Positions 63,399 through 64,000 of a stretch of DNA of 64,000 bases are shown here, piece after piece. A model generated the notes under the pieces. It was not told where the DNA came from. It did no database searches and saw nothing but the letters and a program-made list of their open reading frames with translations. This DNA is from CBDANZ01 sp965197865 (GTDB lineage: Bacteria; Acidobacteriota; Vicinamibacteria; Vicinamibacterales; CAVVIG01), in assembly GCA_965197865.1 (NCBI GenBank), contig CBDANZ010000002.1, forward strand, positions 496,001-560,000. The letters are read 5' to 3'. Position numbers and translations under genes: made by a program. Each line of letters begins with the position of its first letter. Within the stretch, counting starts at the first letter, position 1.

Positions 63399-63717
63399 CC
63401 ACGGTGAAGCGGTGACGCCGCTTGGCCGTCGGGTCGCTGAGATAGCGACGGAGTGTAAGAGTCCAGCGCCCGCTGCGCTCACGGGCGCCCCCTTTCTGTT
63501 CGCGTGGGCGAGACACCCCAGCAGCGACGCCACGCGGCAGGTCGCACCGAAGTACAAAGTCACCTCCTCCCTGAGCAGCCAAAAAAACTGCCAATGTGGC
63601 TTCTGGGGTGGGATCTCTACGCCCTACCTATCGGCGATCGATTACTGCAGAGCCAAACCGTGGCGAACAGGGTCTACACCAGCGCAGATTCCATCCTCGG
63701 CTGGCCGCGATCTTTCC

Positions 63718-63936
63718 GTGGGTCCCAGGGGCGTGGCCATGATCGACCTGTTCGATTCCACTAAGTATTTTGAGGACCGGATCACCCAGCTCGACGTCCG
63801 CTTGAGCCAGGGGATGGTCGACATCTACAACATCTTCAACGATGACGCCCTCTTCTGCGTAAACCTACGGTACGGGAGCGCCTATCTGCGACCCGTGCAA
63901 GTGAGGGGCGCGCGCTTGTTCAAGTTCGGCGCTTAA
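63718..63936 (+). pseudogene. TonB-dependent receptor C-terminal remnant
   Basis: Seventy-two codons to a stop match the last strands of acidobacterial TonB receptors: VGPRGVAMIDLFDSTKYFEDR, ITQLDVRLSQGMVDIYNIFN, NLRYGSAYLRPVQV and ARLFKFGA (normally FNxxxILxxNxxYGSxWLRP...ARLFKFSxQxxF). Plug and barrel upstream are missing; 63399-63717 shows no other gene. The tail after FKFGA lacks the final aromatic residue. Confidence 0.75.
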
Positions 63937-64000
63937 GCCGATTTCTAAGGACGGCTGCGTGAGACCGACCGGTGTTTCAGCTCGAGCGCGAACCTGAGAT

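Overview
The window is a GC-rich stretch of bacterial chromosome. It most likely comes from an Acidobacteriota genome of the Vicinamibacteria type. I infer this from gene content: many secreted 'PDLQGIW' paralogs, DUF5916 outer-membrane-type proteins, a DUF6152 protein, quinoprotein dehydrogenases, TonB-receptor remnants and bactofilin. There is no rRNA or intact tRNA to confirm it. Nearly every non-transposon protein in 1-46 kb begins with an export signal, so most of the window encodes periplasmic or cell-surface biochemistry.

Layout. 0-9.3 kb: a di-heme cytochrome c with a PQQ alcohol dehydrogenase, an epoxide hydrolase, an esterase, a metallo-beta-lactamase (MBL) lipoprotein and a sorbosone/glucose dehydrogenase-type quinoprotein. 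Between them lie remnants of DUF5916, dienelactone hydrolase and TonB-receptor genes, plus a small CTAG-targeting MITE. 9.9-34.2 kb: the core accessory region. It holds two large quinoprotein-cupredoxin-cytochrome c fusions, a tannase-like protein lacking key catalytic residues, a second MBL enzyme, a frameshifted CocE-type hydrolase and nine of the ten PDLQGIW-family genes (the B2 and C3 copies at 61-63.4 kb bring the pattern to four subfamilies A-D; eight lie before 34.2 kb and two after 61 kb). 34.4-45.5 kb: a DUF5916 gene split by an IS21 element, a Tat-exported MBL enzyme, a cyclase-family hydrolase, an exported RidA protein and two small exported proteins. 45.8-51.3 kb: a membrane protein with a Cys-rich tail, an IS256-type element, and the agmatine deiminase/N-carbamoylputrescine amidase pair of putrescine synthesis. 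51.3-58.4 kb: a housekeeping-like segment with slipin, NfeD protease, acylphosphatase, apt and bactofilin, flanked by pseudogenes (SpoIIE-type phosphatase, Kef antiporter, copper P-type ATPase). 58.5-64 kb: a tRNA-Arg fragment, a chimeric HTH ORF, an IS110 element nested in a second MITE copy, and a second copy of the B-C paralog locus ending in a TonB-receptor remnant.

The quinoproteins and cytochromes would oxidise alcohols, sugars or aromatic-derived substrates in the periplasm. The esterases, epoxide hydrolase, MBL, cyclase and CocE-type enzymes would hydrolyse esters, lactones or amides. The PDLQGIW proteins are the most numerous component and have no function I can name. Their abundance beside these enzymes is the best candidate here for an undescribed extracytoplasmic system.

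Decay and mobility are the second theme. I see four IS elements with readable ends, a nested insertion, a filled/empty MITE site pair, a segmental duplication and about a dozen gene remnants, most of them preserved 3' ends. Some single frameshifts in homopolymers could instead be assembly errors.
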